Part shown: one piece after another, positions 1 through 6,765 of the stretch
How positions within the stretch are numbered: position 1 is the stretch's first letter
Layout of the letters: every line of letters starts with the position of its first letter
From: an uncultured Chromatiaceae bacterium
GTDB lineage: Bacteria; Pseudomonadota; Gammaproteobacteria; Enterobacterales; Alteromonadaceae
Length of the DNA: 17,081 nt
Direction of reading: 5' to 3'
Assembly (NCBI GenBank): GCA_946482615.1
Contig: CAMLSF010000082.1
Coordinates: forward strand, 1 to 17,081
Translations under genes and position numbers: made by a program
Notes under the pieces: model-generated
What the model was told of the DNA's origin: nothing
Database searches by the model: none
The model's input: only the letters and a program-made list of their open reading frames with translations

Positions 1-178
1 TTGTCATACTGACACTGTAGAATAAAGTGGAAAAACAGATAAGTAATTCAGTTTTCCAATCACAAAAACAGATTAAGTTTATAGATTTAATTCGTTATCT
101 CAAATCGTGTGGAACAGTTATTCTTAGTTCCATCGAAGTGGGTTCACTTTTAGTAATCAACCAACATGGAGTAAGACA
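1..178 (+). promoter_or_regulatory. Upstream control region of ahpC
   Basis: No credible gene lies here; the open frame at 27-254 overlaps ahpC in another frame and has no family features. The stretch is AT-rich. At 81-91 the sequence ATAGATTTAAT resembles the start of one OxyR half-site (ATAGnTnnnAn), but the second part (92-95) and the expected next half-site (from 103) match poorly. A short dyad GGAAC (111-115) / GTTCC (127-131) follows. GGAG at 168-171 is the ahpC ribosome binding site, 7 nt before ATG. OxyR control is known for ahpC in many gammaproteobacteria, but the sequence only weakly supports it here. Confidence 0.35.
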
Positions 179-745
179 ATGTCTTCAATTATCAACAGCA
201 CTATCAAGCCATTTAAAGCGACAGCTTTCCATCAGGGTAAATTTGTTCCGGTGACTGAACAGGATCTGTTAGGTAAATGGTCAGTGGTAGTATTTTACCC
301 GGCTGACTTCACTTTCGTTTGCCCAACTGAGTTAGGCGATCTGGCTGATTTCTATGCGAAGTTCCAGGAAATCGGTGTTGAAGTGTACTCAGTATCTACT
401 GACACTCACTTCACTCACAAAGCCTGGCATGACGCTTCTGAAACTATCAAAAAAATCAACTACCCAATGATCGGTGACCCAACAGGCACTATCACCCGTA
501 ACTTCGGTGTGATGATCGAGGAAGAAGGTTTAGCTTTACGTGGTACTTTCGTGATCAACCCACAAGGCGAAATCAAAGTTGCTGAAATTCACGACTTAGG
601 TATAGGCCGCAGCGCTGCAGAACTGTTCCGTAAAGTTCAGGCTGCACAATACGTAGCCAACCACGACGGCGAAGTATGTCCAGCTAAATGGACTCCGGGT
701 GAAGCGACTTTAGCTCCATCTTTAGACCTGGTTGGTAAAATCTAA
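179..745 (+). CDS. ahpC: Alkyl hydroperoxide reductase subunit C (2-Cys peroxiredoxin)
   Basis: AhpC reduces hydrogen peroxide, organic peroxides and peroxynitrite in the cytoplasm and is re-reduced by AhpF. The protein has 188 residues, close to the 187 of E. coli AhpC, and reads along it almost throughout: the start [13 protein letters not shown], the peroxidatic motif [10 protein letters not shown] with Cys48, [16 protein letters not shown], and the resolving-cysteine motif EVCPAKW with Cys167. It ends in the family tail [11 protein letters not shown]. The ATG at 179 has GGAG 7 nt upstream. ahpF follows after 175 nt on the same strand, the usual operon order. Identification is near certain from motifs and context. 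Confidence 0.97.
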   Translation: MSSIINSTIKPFKATAFHQGKFVPVTEQDLLGKWSVVVFYPADFTFVCPTELGDLADFYAKFQEIGVEVYSVSTDTHFTHKAWHDASETIKKINYPMIGDPTGTITRNFGVMIEEEGLALRGTFVINPQGEIKVAEIHDLGIGRSAAELFRKVQAAQYVANHDGEVCPAKWTPGEATLAPSLDLVGKI

Positions 746-754
746 CTAAGTGGT

Positions 755-800
755 TATGGCCGGAGCTGACGTGCTCAGCTCCGGTGATTCTCCGGCCATA
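755..800 (+). other. Two mutually exclusive hairpins between ahpC and ahpF
   Basis: Seen directly: CCGGAGCTGA (760-769) pairs perfectly with TCAGCTCCGG (775-784) around a 5-nt loop. The overlapping segment TATGGCCGGAG (755-765) instead pairs perfectly with CTCCGGCCATA (790-800). Both choices exist because CTCCGG occurs twice (779-784 and 790-795). Only one of the two full stems can form; a combined form keeps the inner stem plus TATGG/CCATA with an 11-nt bulge. No run of U follows, so this is not a classical terminator. Likely roles are protecting the ahpC 3' end, an mRNA processing site, or uncoupling ahpC output from ahpF; these are inferences. Confidence 0.7.
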
Positions 801-835
801 CTGGCTGGTTATAAATCCAGATTTAATAGTTTTGC

Positions 836-856
836 AAAGAGCAACACAGCTCTTTT
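836..856 (+). other. Hairpin in ahpF leader
   Basis: AAAGAGC (836-842) pairs perfectly with GCTCTTT (849-855) around a 6-nt loop, ending in four T. It is a second structure inside the 175-nt ahpC-ahpF gap. It could act as a weak intrinsic attenuator, but the stem is short and AT-rich and the T run is short, so termination efficiency would be low. The ahpF ribosome binding site AAGGG lies at 909-913. Confidence 0.4.
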
Positions 857-920
857 GGCGAAGCTTTGCCTGAAAAAGGCGAAACAAAACGACTGAAGCG
901 ACCAAAGTAAGGGATCAGAT

Positions 921-2465
921 ATGTTAGATACGACTTTAAAAACGCAATTACAGACTTATTTGCAGTACCTGAAAAGCCCTGTGGAGCTGGTTGTTGCGTT
1001 AGATAACAGCGAAAAAGCGGCGGAGATTAAAGCCTTAGCAGCAGATATTGCCAGCTTAAGCCCGCTGGTTCAGGTGAAAGAAGAAACGGATAGCACAGTG
1101 CGTACGCCTTCGATGGCTGTGCGTGGTACTGCTAAAAACAGCTTAATACGTTTTGCCGGTGTGCCGTTGGGTCACGAATTTACTTCTTTAGTCCTGGCCT
1201 TATTGCATTCAGGTGGCCACACCATTAAAGAAGAGCAAAGTGTATTGGATCAGATTGCCAGTCTGAACGATGAACTGAATTTCGAAGTTTTTGTGTCCTT
1301 AAGCTGTCAGACTTGTCCTGAAGTAGTACAAGCCCTGAACGTATTGGCAGCGGTGAACCCAAAAATTAAAACCACCATGATCGATGGTGCAGTGTTCCAG
1401 GACGAAGTCGCCAGCCGCAATATTATGGCTGTACCTACCGTATTCCTGAATGGTCAGCAATTTTCGCAGGGCGCAATTAGCCTGACCAATATTCTGAATA
1501 AAGTAGACAGCAACGCCGCCAAACGTCAGGCTGAAGCACTGAAAACCAAAGACACCTTTGACATGCTGATTGTCGGTGGTGGCCCTGCAGGTTCTGCAGC
1601 TGCTATTTATGCCGCCCGTAAAGGTCTGAACACTGGTATTGTCGCTGAGCGTTTTGGTGGCCAGGTGGCTGATACTGTAGGTATTGAGAACTTTATTTCT
1701 GTTAAAGAAACTGAAGGTCCAAAACTGGTTGCAAACTTAGAGTCTCATGTTCGTCACTATGAAGTCGACATTATGAACAGTCAAAAAGCGGTCAAGCTTG
1801 GCAAAAACGACTTGTTCGAAGTGGAACTTGAAAACGGTGCTGTACTGAAAAGTAAGAGCATAGTGTTATCCACTGGTGCGCGCTGGAGAGAGATGAACGT
1901 ACCAGGTGAAAAAGAATACCGTGGCAAGGGCGTTGCTTACTGTCCACACTGCGATGGTCCTTTATTTAAAGGTAAAAAAGTTGCAGTCATAGGTGGTGGT
2001 AACTCTGGTATCGAAGCCGCTATCGACTTAGCTGGTATAGTGCAGCATGTCACAGTGCTGGAATTTGACAGCAAATTACGTGCAGATGCCGTGCTGATTA
2101 AAAAAGCAGAGTCTATGGGCAACATTACTATTATCACGCAAGCACAAACCACTGAAGTGCTGGGTGATGGTCAACGAGTGGTGGGTTTGCAGTACACTGA
2201 CCGTACTAACGGCGAAAGTAAAACTGTGGAACTGGCCGGTATCTTTGTACAGATTGGTTTAGTGCCTAATACGGAATGGTTACGTGGTGCTGTCGAATTA
2301 ACCCCACGCGGTGAAATTATTGTCGACAGCCATGGCCAGACATCACTCAAAGGTGTGTTCGCCGCTGGTGATGCGACCAATACACCCTTCAAGCAAATCA
2401 TTATTGCTATGGGTAGTGGGGCAACGGCAGCTTTAGGTGCTTTTGATTACCTGATCCGTAACTAA
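921..2465 (+). CDS. ahpF: Alkyl hydroperoxide reductase subunit F (FAD/NADH disulfide reductase)
   Basis: AhpF passes electrons from NADH through FAD and two disulfides to AhpC. It has 514 residues (E. coli 521). Order: an N-terminal double thioredoxin-fold domain (about 1-200) with redox motif C129-QT-C132; a linker; the FAD-binding motif GGGPAG (219-224); the second redox centre C341-PH-C344; the NADH-binding motif GGGNSG (358-363); and the second FAD motif AAGDAT (481-486). C129/C132 match the E. coli numbering. ATG at 921 has AAGGG 7 nt upstream. It is the second gene of the ahpC operon, separated by a structured 175-nt gap, and is followed by a strong terminator. Confidence 0.97.
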   Translation: MLDTTLKTQLQTYLQYLKSPVELVVALDNSEKAAEIKALAADIASLSPLVQVKEETDSTVRTPSMAVRGTAKNSLIRFAGVPLGHEFTSLVLALLHSGGHTIKEEQSVLDQIASLNDELNFEVFVSLSCQTCPEVVQALNVLAAVNPKIKTTMIDGAVFQDEVASRNIMAVPTVFLNGQQFSQGAISLTNILNKVDSNAAKRQAEALKTKDTFDMLIVGGGPAGSAAAIYAARKGLNTGIVAERFGGQVADTVGIENFISVKETEGPKLVANLESHVRHYEVDIMNSQKAVKLGKNDLFEVELENGAVLKSKSIVLSTGARWREMNVPGEKEYRGKGVAYCPHCDGPLFKGKKVAVIGGGNSGIEAAIDLAGIVQHVTVLEFDSKLRADAVLIKKAESMGNITIITQAQTTEVLGDGQRVVGLQYTDRTNGESKTVELAGIFVQIGLVPNTEWLRGAVELTPRGEIIVDSHGQTSLKGVFAAGDATNTPFKQIIIAMGSGATAALGAFDYLIRN

Positions 2466-2480
2466 GATGTTAATTTGCTT

Positions 2481-2513
2481 AAAAAGGCCGCTTTGAGAAA
2501 AGCGGCTTTTTTT
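2481..2513 (+). terminator. Rho-independent terminator of ahpCF
   Basis: GCCGCTTT (2487-2494) pairs perfectly with AAAGCGGC (2499-2506) around a 4-nt loop, followed by seven T (2507-2513) and preceded by five A. It starts 15 nt after the ahpF stop. This is a textbook intrinsic terminator. Confidence 0.93.
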
Positions 2514-2582
2514 ATGCTTGTAAAACAAATGTGATTTAGGTTAAATAAGGTGTTTTTAAAATAGCAACAACAGGAAGTTGGC

Positions 2583-3188
2583 ATGTTACATCAGGGAAAA
2601 CTCAAAGATTGGAACCCTTCCCAGGGCCGCGGTTTTATTCAACGCGATAAAGCCGGGCCTGATCTCAGTATCTGTAGCAGTGGGTTTCGAAAGAAACCAG
2701 AGCAGCTGCAAGACGGCGACAGCATTTTTTTTCAGATAGAAGTGGATTCAGAAGGCAAACTTAAAGCTGTTGGTGCTTATAAAGCCGGGCAGCATTTTGT
2801 GCCTGCTCCGGAGTTGAAAAAACCAGCGCTTTCGTCTTTGCCATTTCAACGCTTGCTGTCAGGCCTGGTGAGCTTGTCTATTTTGGCCTGGCTTGGTTAT
2901 CAAGCTGTGTATTTATTCAGTGCAGAGGCTTTTTCGCCAACCAGTGCTGACTTCGATCACAGTGCAGAGGAAAGAGCTAAAGTTTTGGCGGAAAGCCCTG
3001 TATGGCCACCTATACAAAGCCAGAGCAGTGCTCAATTTCAATGTGAAGGCAAGCAATATTGCTCAGAAATGCTTTCTTGTGACGAGGCAAAGTTTTATTT
3101 AAAAAACTGCCCTAATGTGATGATTGACGGCAATCATGACGGAGTTCCGTGCGAACAACAGCACTGTAGTGGCCGCAACCGTTTTTAA
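2583..3188 (+). CDS. Cold-shock-like / transmembrane / Excalibur domain protein
   Basis: A 201-residue fusion. Residues 1-70 resemble a cold-shock (OB-fold) domain: GKLKDW near the start and QGRGFI, which corresponds to the RNP1 motif. The RNP2 position reads LSICSS instead of the usual aromatic/His motif, so nucleic-acid binding may be weakened. Residues about 89-113 form one membrane helix. Residues 153-195 are an Excalibur-type domain, with six cysteines and the calcium-loop-like core D182-G-N184-H-D186-G followed by CE; the family core is DxDxDGxxCE. This puts an OB fold on the cytoplasmic side and a disulfide-capable domain in the periplasm (inferred topology). AGGAAG at 2572-2577 supports the start. 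The precise function is unknown. It ends 3 nt from a convergent gene. Confidence 0.8.
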   Translation: MLHQGKLKDWNPSQGRGFIQRDKAGPDLSICSSGFRKKPEQLQDGDSIFFQIEVDSEGKLKAVGAYKAGQHFVPAPELKKPALSSLPFQRLLSGLVSLSILAWLGYQAVYLFSAEAFSPTSADFDHSAEERAKVLAESPVWPPIQSQSSAQFQCEGKQYCSEMLSCDEAKFYLKNCPNVMIDGNHDGVPCEQQHCSGRNRF

Positions 3189-3204
3189 GACTTAGCTTGC
3201 GGTC
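3171..3204. other. Hairpin spanning two convergent stop codons
   Basis: CCGCAA (3173-3178) pairs with TTGCGG (3197-3202), extendable by one G-U and one G-C pair. The 18-nt loop contains both stop codons (3186-3188 on +, 3192-3194 on -). On the + strand, GTTTTTC follows a few bases later. It may serve as a modest shared 3' end structure for two convergent genes that leave no room for separate terminators. Confidence 0.35.
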
Positions 3205-3590
3205 TGGCGTTTTTCAAATAAGGTTCTGCTGTAACCAACCGCAAAATAAATCATCAGGCTATGAAACACTATCACTGCGGCATAAGTGATAGCGGCGTCA
3301 GTGAAATGCTGGACAGCAATAATACCGGAAGGGCTACTGAAGGTCAGCACAGCCTGGATTAACGCATTGCTAAGAATAAGGGCATAAATTACTTTTTGAC
3401 TTTGCTCTGTACTCAAAGCCATCTTTTGTTTTTTACTGTACTGATACACCAGAAATACAGTCAAAGCTGGTAGGAGTAAAAGATCCTGCACAAAACCCAA
3501 TTTAATGGCTGAAAAGTAATTGGCCAAGGCTAACGCCAGTAACACCAGAATTTGAATAGCAAAAAAGCGGCTGAGGATAAAAACCAACAT
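3192..3590 (-). CDS. Small multi-pass membrane protein, function unknown
   Basis: I chose ATG at 3590 (132 residues) because the bases just upstream, AGGTGG followed by GTTTT, make a strong ribosome binding site; a longer reading would start from GTG at 3605 with a poor site. The protein is very hydrophobic, with about four membrane helices: near the N-terminus, around the LLLLPALTVFLVYQY segment, then KVIYALILSNALIQAVLTF, and a last one in AVIVFHSLMIYFAVGY. A short charged loop (KKQKMALSTEQSQK) lies mid-protein. I do not recognise the family. It lies 65 nt downstream of the diguanylate cyclase gene on the same strand, so the two may be co-transcribed. Confidence 0.7.
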   Translation of the reverse strand: MLVFILSRFFAIQILVLLALALANYFSAIKLGFVQDLLLLPALTVFLVYQYSKKQKMALSTEQSQKVIYALILSNALIQAVLTFSSPSGIIAVQHFTDAAITYAAVIVFHSLMIYFAVGYSRTLFEKRQTAS

Positions 3591-3622
3591 AAAACCCACC
3601 TGCACTGAACAAAGAGTTCCAG

Positions 3623-3662
3623 CTTAAGTCATTCTCAGGCAAATGGCGCTTCGACTTAAGTC
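3623..3662. repeat. Inverted repeat between the GGDEF gene and the small membrane protein gene
   Basis: CTTAAGTC (3623-3630) is perfectly inverted at GACTTAAG (3653-3660) with a 22-nt loop. In addition, 3653-3662 (GACTTAAGTC) is itself a 10-nt palindrome. The structure covers the GGDEF stop codon and the gap to the next gene. It could be a protein site or an mRNA processing structure; there is no T run, so a terminator is unlikely. Confidence 0.35.
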
Positions 3663-4684
3663 TTAGGTACTACAGTTGTTTGTTCTGTCGGACCTGTTGC
3701 AATGACCACCTGATTACGGCCGTTGTGTTTAGCCTGATATAAAGCCACATCGGCGTTTTGCAACCAGCTTTCCCAGTTATTAGCATGCTGTACAGTCGCT
3801 ATACCTATAGATGTGGTCAGGGCCGAGCCATCTGGCAGTGCCAATTGATGCCAGACAGCATGGCGGATTTTTTCTGCTAAACGATGTAAATCAGCCAACT
3901 GAATTTCTTTGATCAATAAGACAAATTCTTCACCGCCATAACGAAATACGGAGTCCTGCTGACGGATCATTTGCTTTAACAAAGGCACCAGTTGACTCAG
4001 GATCTGATCGCCAGCGTGATGACCAAAATTGTCATTGATACGTTTGAAATGATCTAAATCAAGCAACATTAAACCGCTGACCACAGCTTTTTGTTGAAAC
4101 TGTTGAATCGCATAAGTGAGTTCATCGGTCAGAGAATGCCGGTTTGTAGCTCCTGTCAGTGGATCTGTAGTGGCCAATCGCCTTAATTCCTGGCGCTGCA
4201 GATGAGTGCGATAGGCAAAAATATAAGCAAAAATACTGGTGATTAACGTCGTAGTGATAAAAGCCAGCAACTGAAAGTTCGTACTGAAAATAGCGGCATG
4301 CTCAGAAAAATGCAGCGACACAATAGCGCCGACCATCAGCAACAGCAGTAATAAGGCTTTGATGGGGGCCACTAAAAAAAAGATAAACACCATCAGAGGA
4401 TAAATCCAGAACAGTACGTCCTGCCCCAGTTTCATACACACCAACACTGCGCCAAAACAAAAAACGGAGGCCATTAAAAAGCCAGGTTTTTCGGTCTCTC
4501 CGGTACGCCACGCCATCCAGACTGAGGCTGTGCTGACCGCAATCATCAGTAAATCGACCACGCCAACCAGATAGTTTTCTGTTGCAATACGGTACAAAGC
4601 ATAAGGTAACAGAGTGCAGCTGGCGATCAGTCCCACCAGAGTAATCATTAAAAGATGAAAATCATGCTTCAGGCGTTGTAACAA
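3656..4684 (-). CDS. Membrane-bound diguanylate cyclase (GGDEF)
   Basis: It makes cyclic di-GMP from two GTP at the inner membrane. The protein has 342 residues. The N-terminal 160 residues hold about six hydrophobic helices with little outside the membrane, so the input is probably a small molecule or membrane state (inference). The GGDEF domain runs from about 168 to 330: TDPLTGATNR (173-182), the metal/substrate segment LDLDHFKRINDNFGHHAGD, the active-site GGEEF (250-254), and TSIGIA (291-296). The inhibitory site RxxD is intact as R241-QQ-D244, five residues before GGEEF, so product inhibition is expected. The start is TTG at 4684 with GAGG about 7 nt upstream; the nearby upstream ATG meets a stop at once. 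No EAL domain is present. Confidence 0.92.
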   Translation of the reverse strand: MLQRLKHDFHLLMITLVGLIASCTLLPYALYRIATENYLVGVVDLLMIAVSTASVWMAWRTGETEKPGFLMASVFCFGAVLVCMKLGQDVLFWIYPLMVFIFFLVAPIKALLLLLLMVGAIVSLHFSEHAAIFSTNFQLLAFITTTLITSIFAYIFAYRTHLQRQELRRLATTDPLTGATNRHSLTDELTYAIQQFQQKAVVSGLMLLDLDHFKRINDNFGHHAGDQILSQLVPLLKQMIRQQDSVFRYGGEEFVLLIKEIQLADLHRLAEKIRHAVWHQLALPDGSALTTSIGIATVQHANNWESWLQNADVALYQAKHNGRNQVVIATGPTEQTTVVPKT

Positions 4685-4764
4685 AAGCTACCTCTGGTTT
4701 GCCATGGTATTGGATGGCCAGGAATAAAATGTGCGTCTTCGTTAGCTCCTTACTCTGACAAAGA

Positions 4765-4804
4765 AAGCAGACGAAAACAACCTTATTGTTTTATCTGCTT
4801 TTTT
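4765..4804. terminator. Long hairpin terminator after the FMN reductase gene
   Basis: AAGCAGA (4765-4771) and AAAACAA (4774-4780) pair with TTGTTTT (4786-4792) and TCTGCTT (4794-4800). A small CG/A internal mismatch separates the two stem halves, and the loop has 5 nt. On - the hairpin is followed by TTTCTTT, and it lies 24 nt past the stop at 4828, so it most likely ends that transcript. The + strand side also ends in six T, so it could work in both directions. Confidence 0.7.
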
Positions 4805-4827
4805 CAGTCTTCATAAGAGCAAAGCTG

Positions 4828-5376
4828 TTAGTTTTTAAAACGTAACGCCAATTGCTGCAAAGCTGTCAATTGCTGCACTATTAAGCTTTGAATACGCTCA
4901 TCCGTCAGTTTGTTGTCTGCGTCGAAAGTATTGGCAAAAGCATTGCAAAATACTTCAGGCTTATTCACCAGATGCAGGTCTAAAAATACGCAAACCTGAC
5001 GTAAATGATATTGAGCTCTTGAGGTACCCATACCGCCGCCGGACCCCATAATAGCTGCTACTTTGCCAGCCAATAAGCCATTGTTGGGTTCACGCGACGC
5101 CCAATCCAGCGCATTTTTTAGCGCAGGGGCTATAGAGTAATTGTATTCAGGGCAGGCCAGTAACAAGGCATCAGCCTGAGCAAACTGAGCCAGCAGGTGT
5201 TCTACCGCATCGGGTTTAGTGACCAGGTCTGAATTATAAAAAGGCACATTAGTTAAATCTGCCAGTTCAATCTGCATGCCTTCTGGTGCATGAGCTATCG
5301 CATACTCTATTAAGGCTTTGTTGGTCGACTTGGCTCTTAAGCTGCCACACAGGGCCAGTACTTTTAGTCCGGACAT
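4828..5376 (-). CDS. NAD(P)H-dependent FMN reductase / quinone reductase family (ChrR/YieF-like)
   Basis: A 182-residue flavodoxin-fold enzyme that uses NAD(P)H and FMN to reduce quinones, flavins, azo dyes or metals in this family. Visible motifs are the FMN phosphate loop GSLRAKSTN (11-19), PEYNYSIAPALKNALDW (76-92), which is the family signature next to the isoalloxazine, and the glycine-rich GSGGGMG (111-117). The length fits the family (about 180-200). AAGGAGG lies just upstream of the ATG, a very strong ribosome binding site. It is the last gene of the - strand run RraB-like, YebC, YjjX, with a 65-nt gap after yjjX and a terminator after it. The natural substrate cannot be told from sequence; two-electron quinone reduction against redox cycling is a reasonable inference. 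Confidence 0.88.
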   Translation of the reverse strand: MSGLKVLALCGSLRAKSTNKALIEYAIAHAPEGMQIELADLTNVPFYNSDLVTKPDAVEHLLAQFAQADALLLACPEYNYSIAPALKNALDWASREPNNGLLAGKVAAIMGSGGGMGTSRAQYHLRQVCVFLDLHLVNKPEVFCNAFANTFDADNKLTDERIQSLIVQQLTALQQLALRFKN

Positions 5377-5418
5377 AGGATCCTCCTTGGTGTTAAGTTG
5401 TACTCTACACTAAGGCTG

Positions 5419-5442
5419 AATCAGTTGTATGACAACCTGATT
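5419..5442 (-). other. Hairpin in the yjjX-FMN reductase gap
   Basis: AATCAG (5419-5424) and TTGT (5425-5428) pair with ACAA (5432-5435) and CTGATT (5437-5442), with one bulged base (5436) and a 3-nt loop. It begins in the yjjX stop codon. No T run follows on -, so it is more likely an mRNA processing or stability element than a terminator. Confidence 0.35.
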
Positions 5443-5951
5443 TAAAACAAATCCGGATTTAAAAAGGGGATCATCGCCAGAATTAACGCCTGATGATAAA
5501 CAGAACTGCGGCTTAATCTGTTTTGAGTCAGCAGGGCTATGGCTCCGCCTTTTTGTTTGATGTTGTCCTGATTAAACATCAGATCCATCACATCCCCCAG
5601 TTCTTTACCTTGTTGCAGGTGCGACAAAGCTGTGGGTGGCAACATTAAACTGGCAGAACGGGCTTTGCCAATCTTGCCCTGATGTTCAATCACCATCCAG
5701 GCGAAGGTCAAATCACCGTCTAAGCCTGCTTCGATAGCAACCCGATAATCAGCATGAATATTGGCCAGTTCAGCCACACGGTTCATCGCACCCAATAAGG
5801 TTTCATCACTGCTCATCGGCTGATCCGCCACACCACTGGGTACAGCTAACCCTTGCACATCCAGTGCCTGATCAGGAAAAACCTCTGCAAAGGCTGACGC
5901 CACTGCGTTGATTTTGGCTGGATTGGCGGAAGCTACTTTAATCACTAACAT
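5442..5951 (-). CDS. yjjX: Inosine/xanthosine triphosphatase
   Basis: It hydrolyses non-canonical purine nucleotides (ITP, XTP) to keep them out of nucleic acids. With ATG at 5951 the protein has 169 residues, against 170 for E. coli YjjX, and follows that protein closely: ASANPAKINAV near the start, VPSGVADQPMSSDET, GAMNRV, the motif VAIEAGLDGDLTFAWMVIE, then KARSASLMLP, and the C-terminal SRSSVYHQALILAMIPF. A longer reading to 6005 exists but would begin inside the perfect palindrome that follows the YebC gene and would add 18 residues the family lacks, so I reject it. Only a weak GGGT precedes ATG 5951, so translation may depend on coupling. It lies 81 nt after the YebC gene. Confidence 0.92.
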   Translation of the reverse strand: MLVIKVASANPAKINAVASAFAEVFPDQALDVQGLAVPSGVADQPMSSDETLLGAMNRVAELANIHADYRVAIEAGLDGDLTFAWMVIEHQGKIGKARSASLMLPPTALSHLQQGKELGDVMDLMFNQDNIKQKGGAIALLTQNRLSRSSVYHQALILAMIPFLNPDLF

Positions 5952-5991
5952 GACAGGACCCGCTGAGTAATAGAGTAAAAATTCAGATAAG

Positions 5992-6017
5992 ACAAAGGCG
6001 GCCATGGCCGCCTTTGT
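5992..6017. terminator. 26-nt perfect palindrome after the YebC family gene
   Basis: Bases 5992-6017 form a perfect inverted repeat: ACAAAGGCGGCCA (5992-6004) followed by its exact complement (6005-6017). It is 15 nt past the stop codon at 6033 on -. The T run after it is weak, so it may be a partial terminator or an mRNA stability structure between the YebC gene and yjjX. Confidence 0.6.
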
Positions 6018-6032
6018 GATGAGTTTGCAGTA

Positions 6033-6734
6033 TCAACCTGCTAAACCTACATAAACGTGCTGCACGTCATCGTCGGCGTCAATGGCTTCAAGAAAAGCTT
6101 CCACTTCTGCGCGGGCGGCGTCATCCAGAGTCACAGGGTTATTTGGACGATACACCAGTTTGGCTGAGGTGACGTTAAAACCAAAAGCAGGTAAAGCTTT
6201 GCTGACGGCGTCCAGATCAGTAGGTTCTGTCAGGAATACGCAGTCGCCTTCTTCACCTTCTTCAAAGTCCTGAGCACCAGCTTCAATAGCGGCCACTTCC
6301 AGATCGGCATCCGGGCTTACTGCGTGCGCAACAATTTCACCTAAGTATTTAAAGTCCCAGGATACTGAGCCTGAACTGCCTAACTGACCTTTGCGGAACA
6401 AGACCCGGATACTCTGAGCTGAACGGTTTTTATTGTCAGTTAAACACTCAACAATGACTGGCACCTGATGCGGGGCAAAACCTTCATAGACCACAGTTTC
6501 ATAGTTGGCCGGGCCGTCCAGCAAACCAGCACCTTTTTTGATGGCGCGCTCTAAAGTTTCGCGTGGCATAGAGGCTTTTTTCGCCGCTTCTACTGCAACA
6601 CGTAATTTAGAGTTCATATCAGGGTCGGCGCCGTTACGGGCTGCAACCATGATTTCTTTGGCTAATTTAGTAAAAATACGGCCTTTGGCAGCCGATGCGT
6701 CGGCTTTATGTTTGGCTTTCCATTGAGCACCCAT
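6033..6734 (-). CDS. YebC/PmpR family protein
   Basis: A 233-residue member of the YebC/PmpR/TACO1 family, long annotated as DNA-binding transcriptional regulators. Later work on family members points to ribosome-associated help at difficult peptide sequences such as polyproline. Family motifs: [28 protein letters not shown] at the N-terminus, [30 protein letters not shown], the central [35 protein letters not shown], and the acidic C-terminus with [11 protein letters not shown]. It starts MGAQW rather than the MAGHSKW of E. coli YebC and is shorter (246 there), so it may be a second paralog nearer YeeN; I withhold a symbol. It starts 31 nt after the RraB-like gene, so the two are surely co-transcribed. 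Confidence 0.9.
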   Translation of the reverse strand: MGAQWKAKHKADASAAKGRIFTKLAKEIMVAARNGADPDMNSKLRVAVEAAKKASMPRETLERAIKKGAGLLDGPANYETVVYEGFAPHQVPVIVECLTDNKNRSAQSIRVLFRKGQLGSSGSVSWDFKYLGEIVAHAVSPDADLEVAAIEAGAQDFEEGEEGDCVFLTEPTDLDAVSKALPAFGFNVTSAKLVYRPNNPVTLDDAARAEVEAFLEAIDADDDVQHVYVGLAG

Positions 6735-6765
6735 TGCTTCTCTCTCGTATCTGTATCAGTAAAAA

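Noticed and set aside
27..254. 75-codon open frame overlapping the ahpC start
   Set aside because: It overlaps ahpC in another frame, starts with a non-ATG codon, and shows no family features.
684..905. Open frame on - across the ahpC end and the ahpC-ahpF gap
   Set aside because: It runs through the hairpin region antisense to the operon and its protein has no recognisable features.
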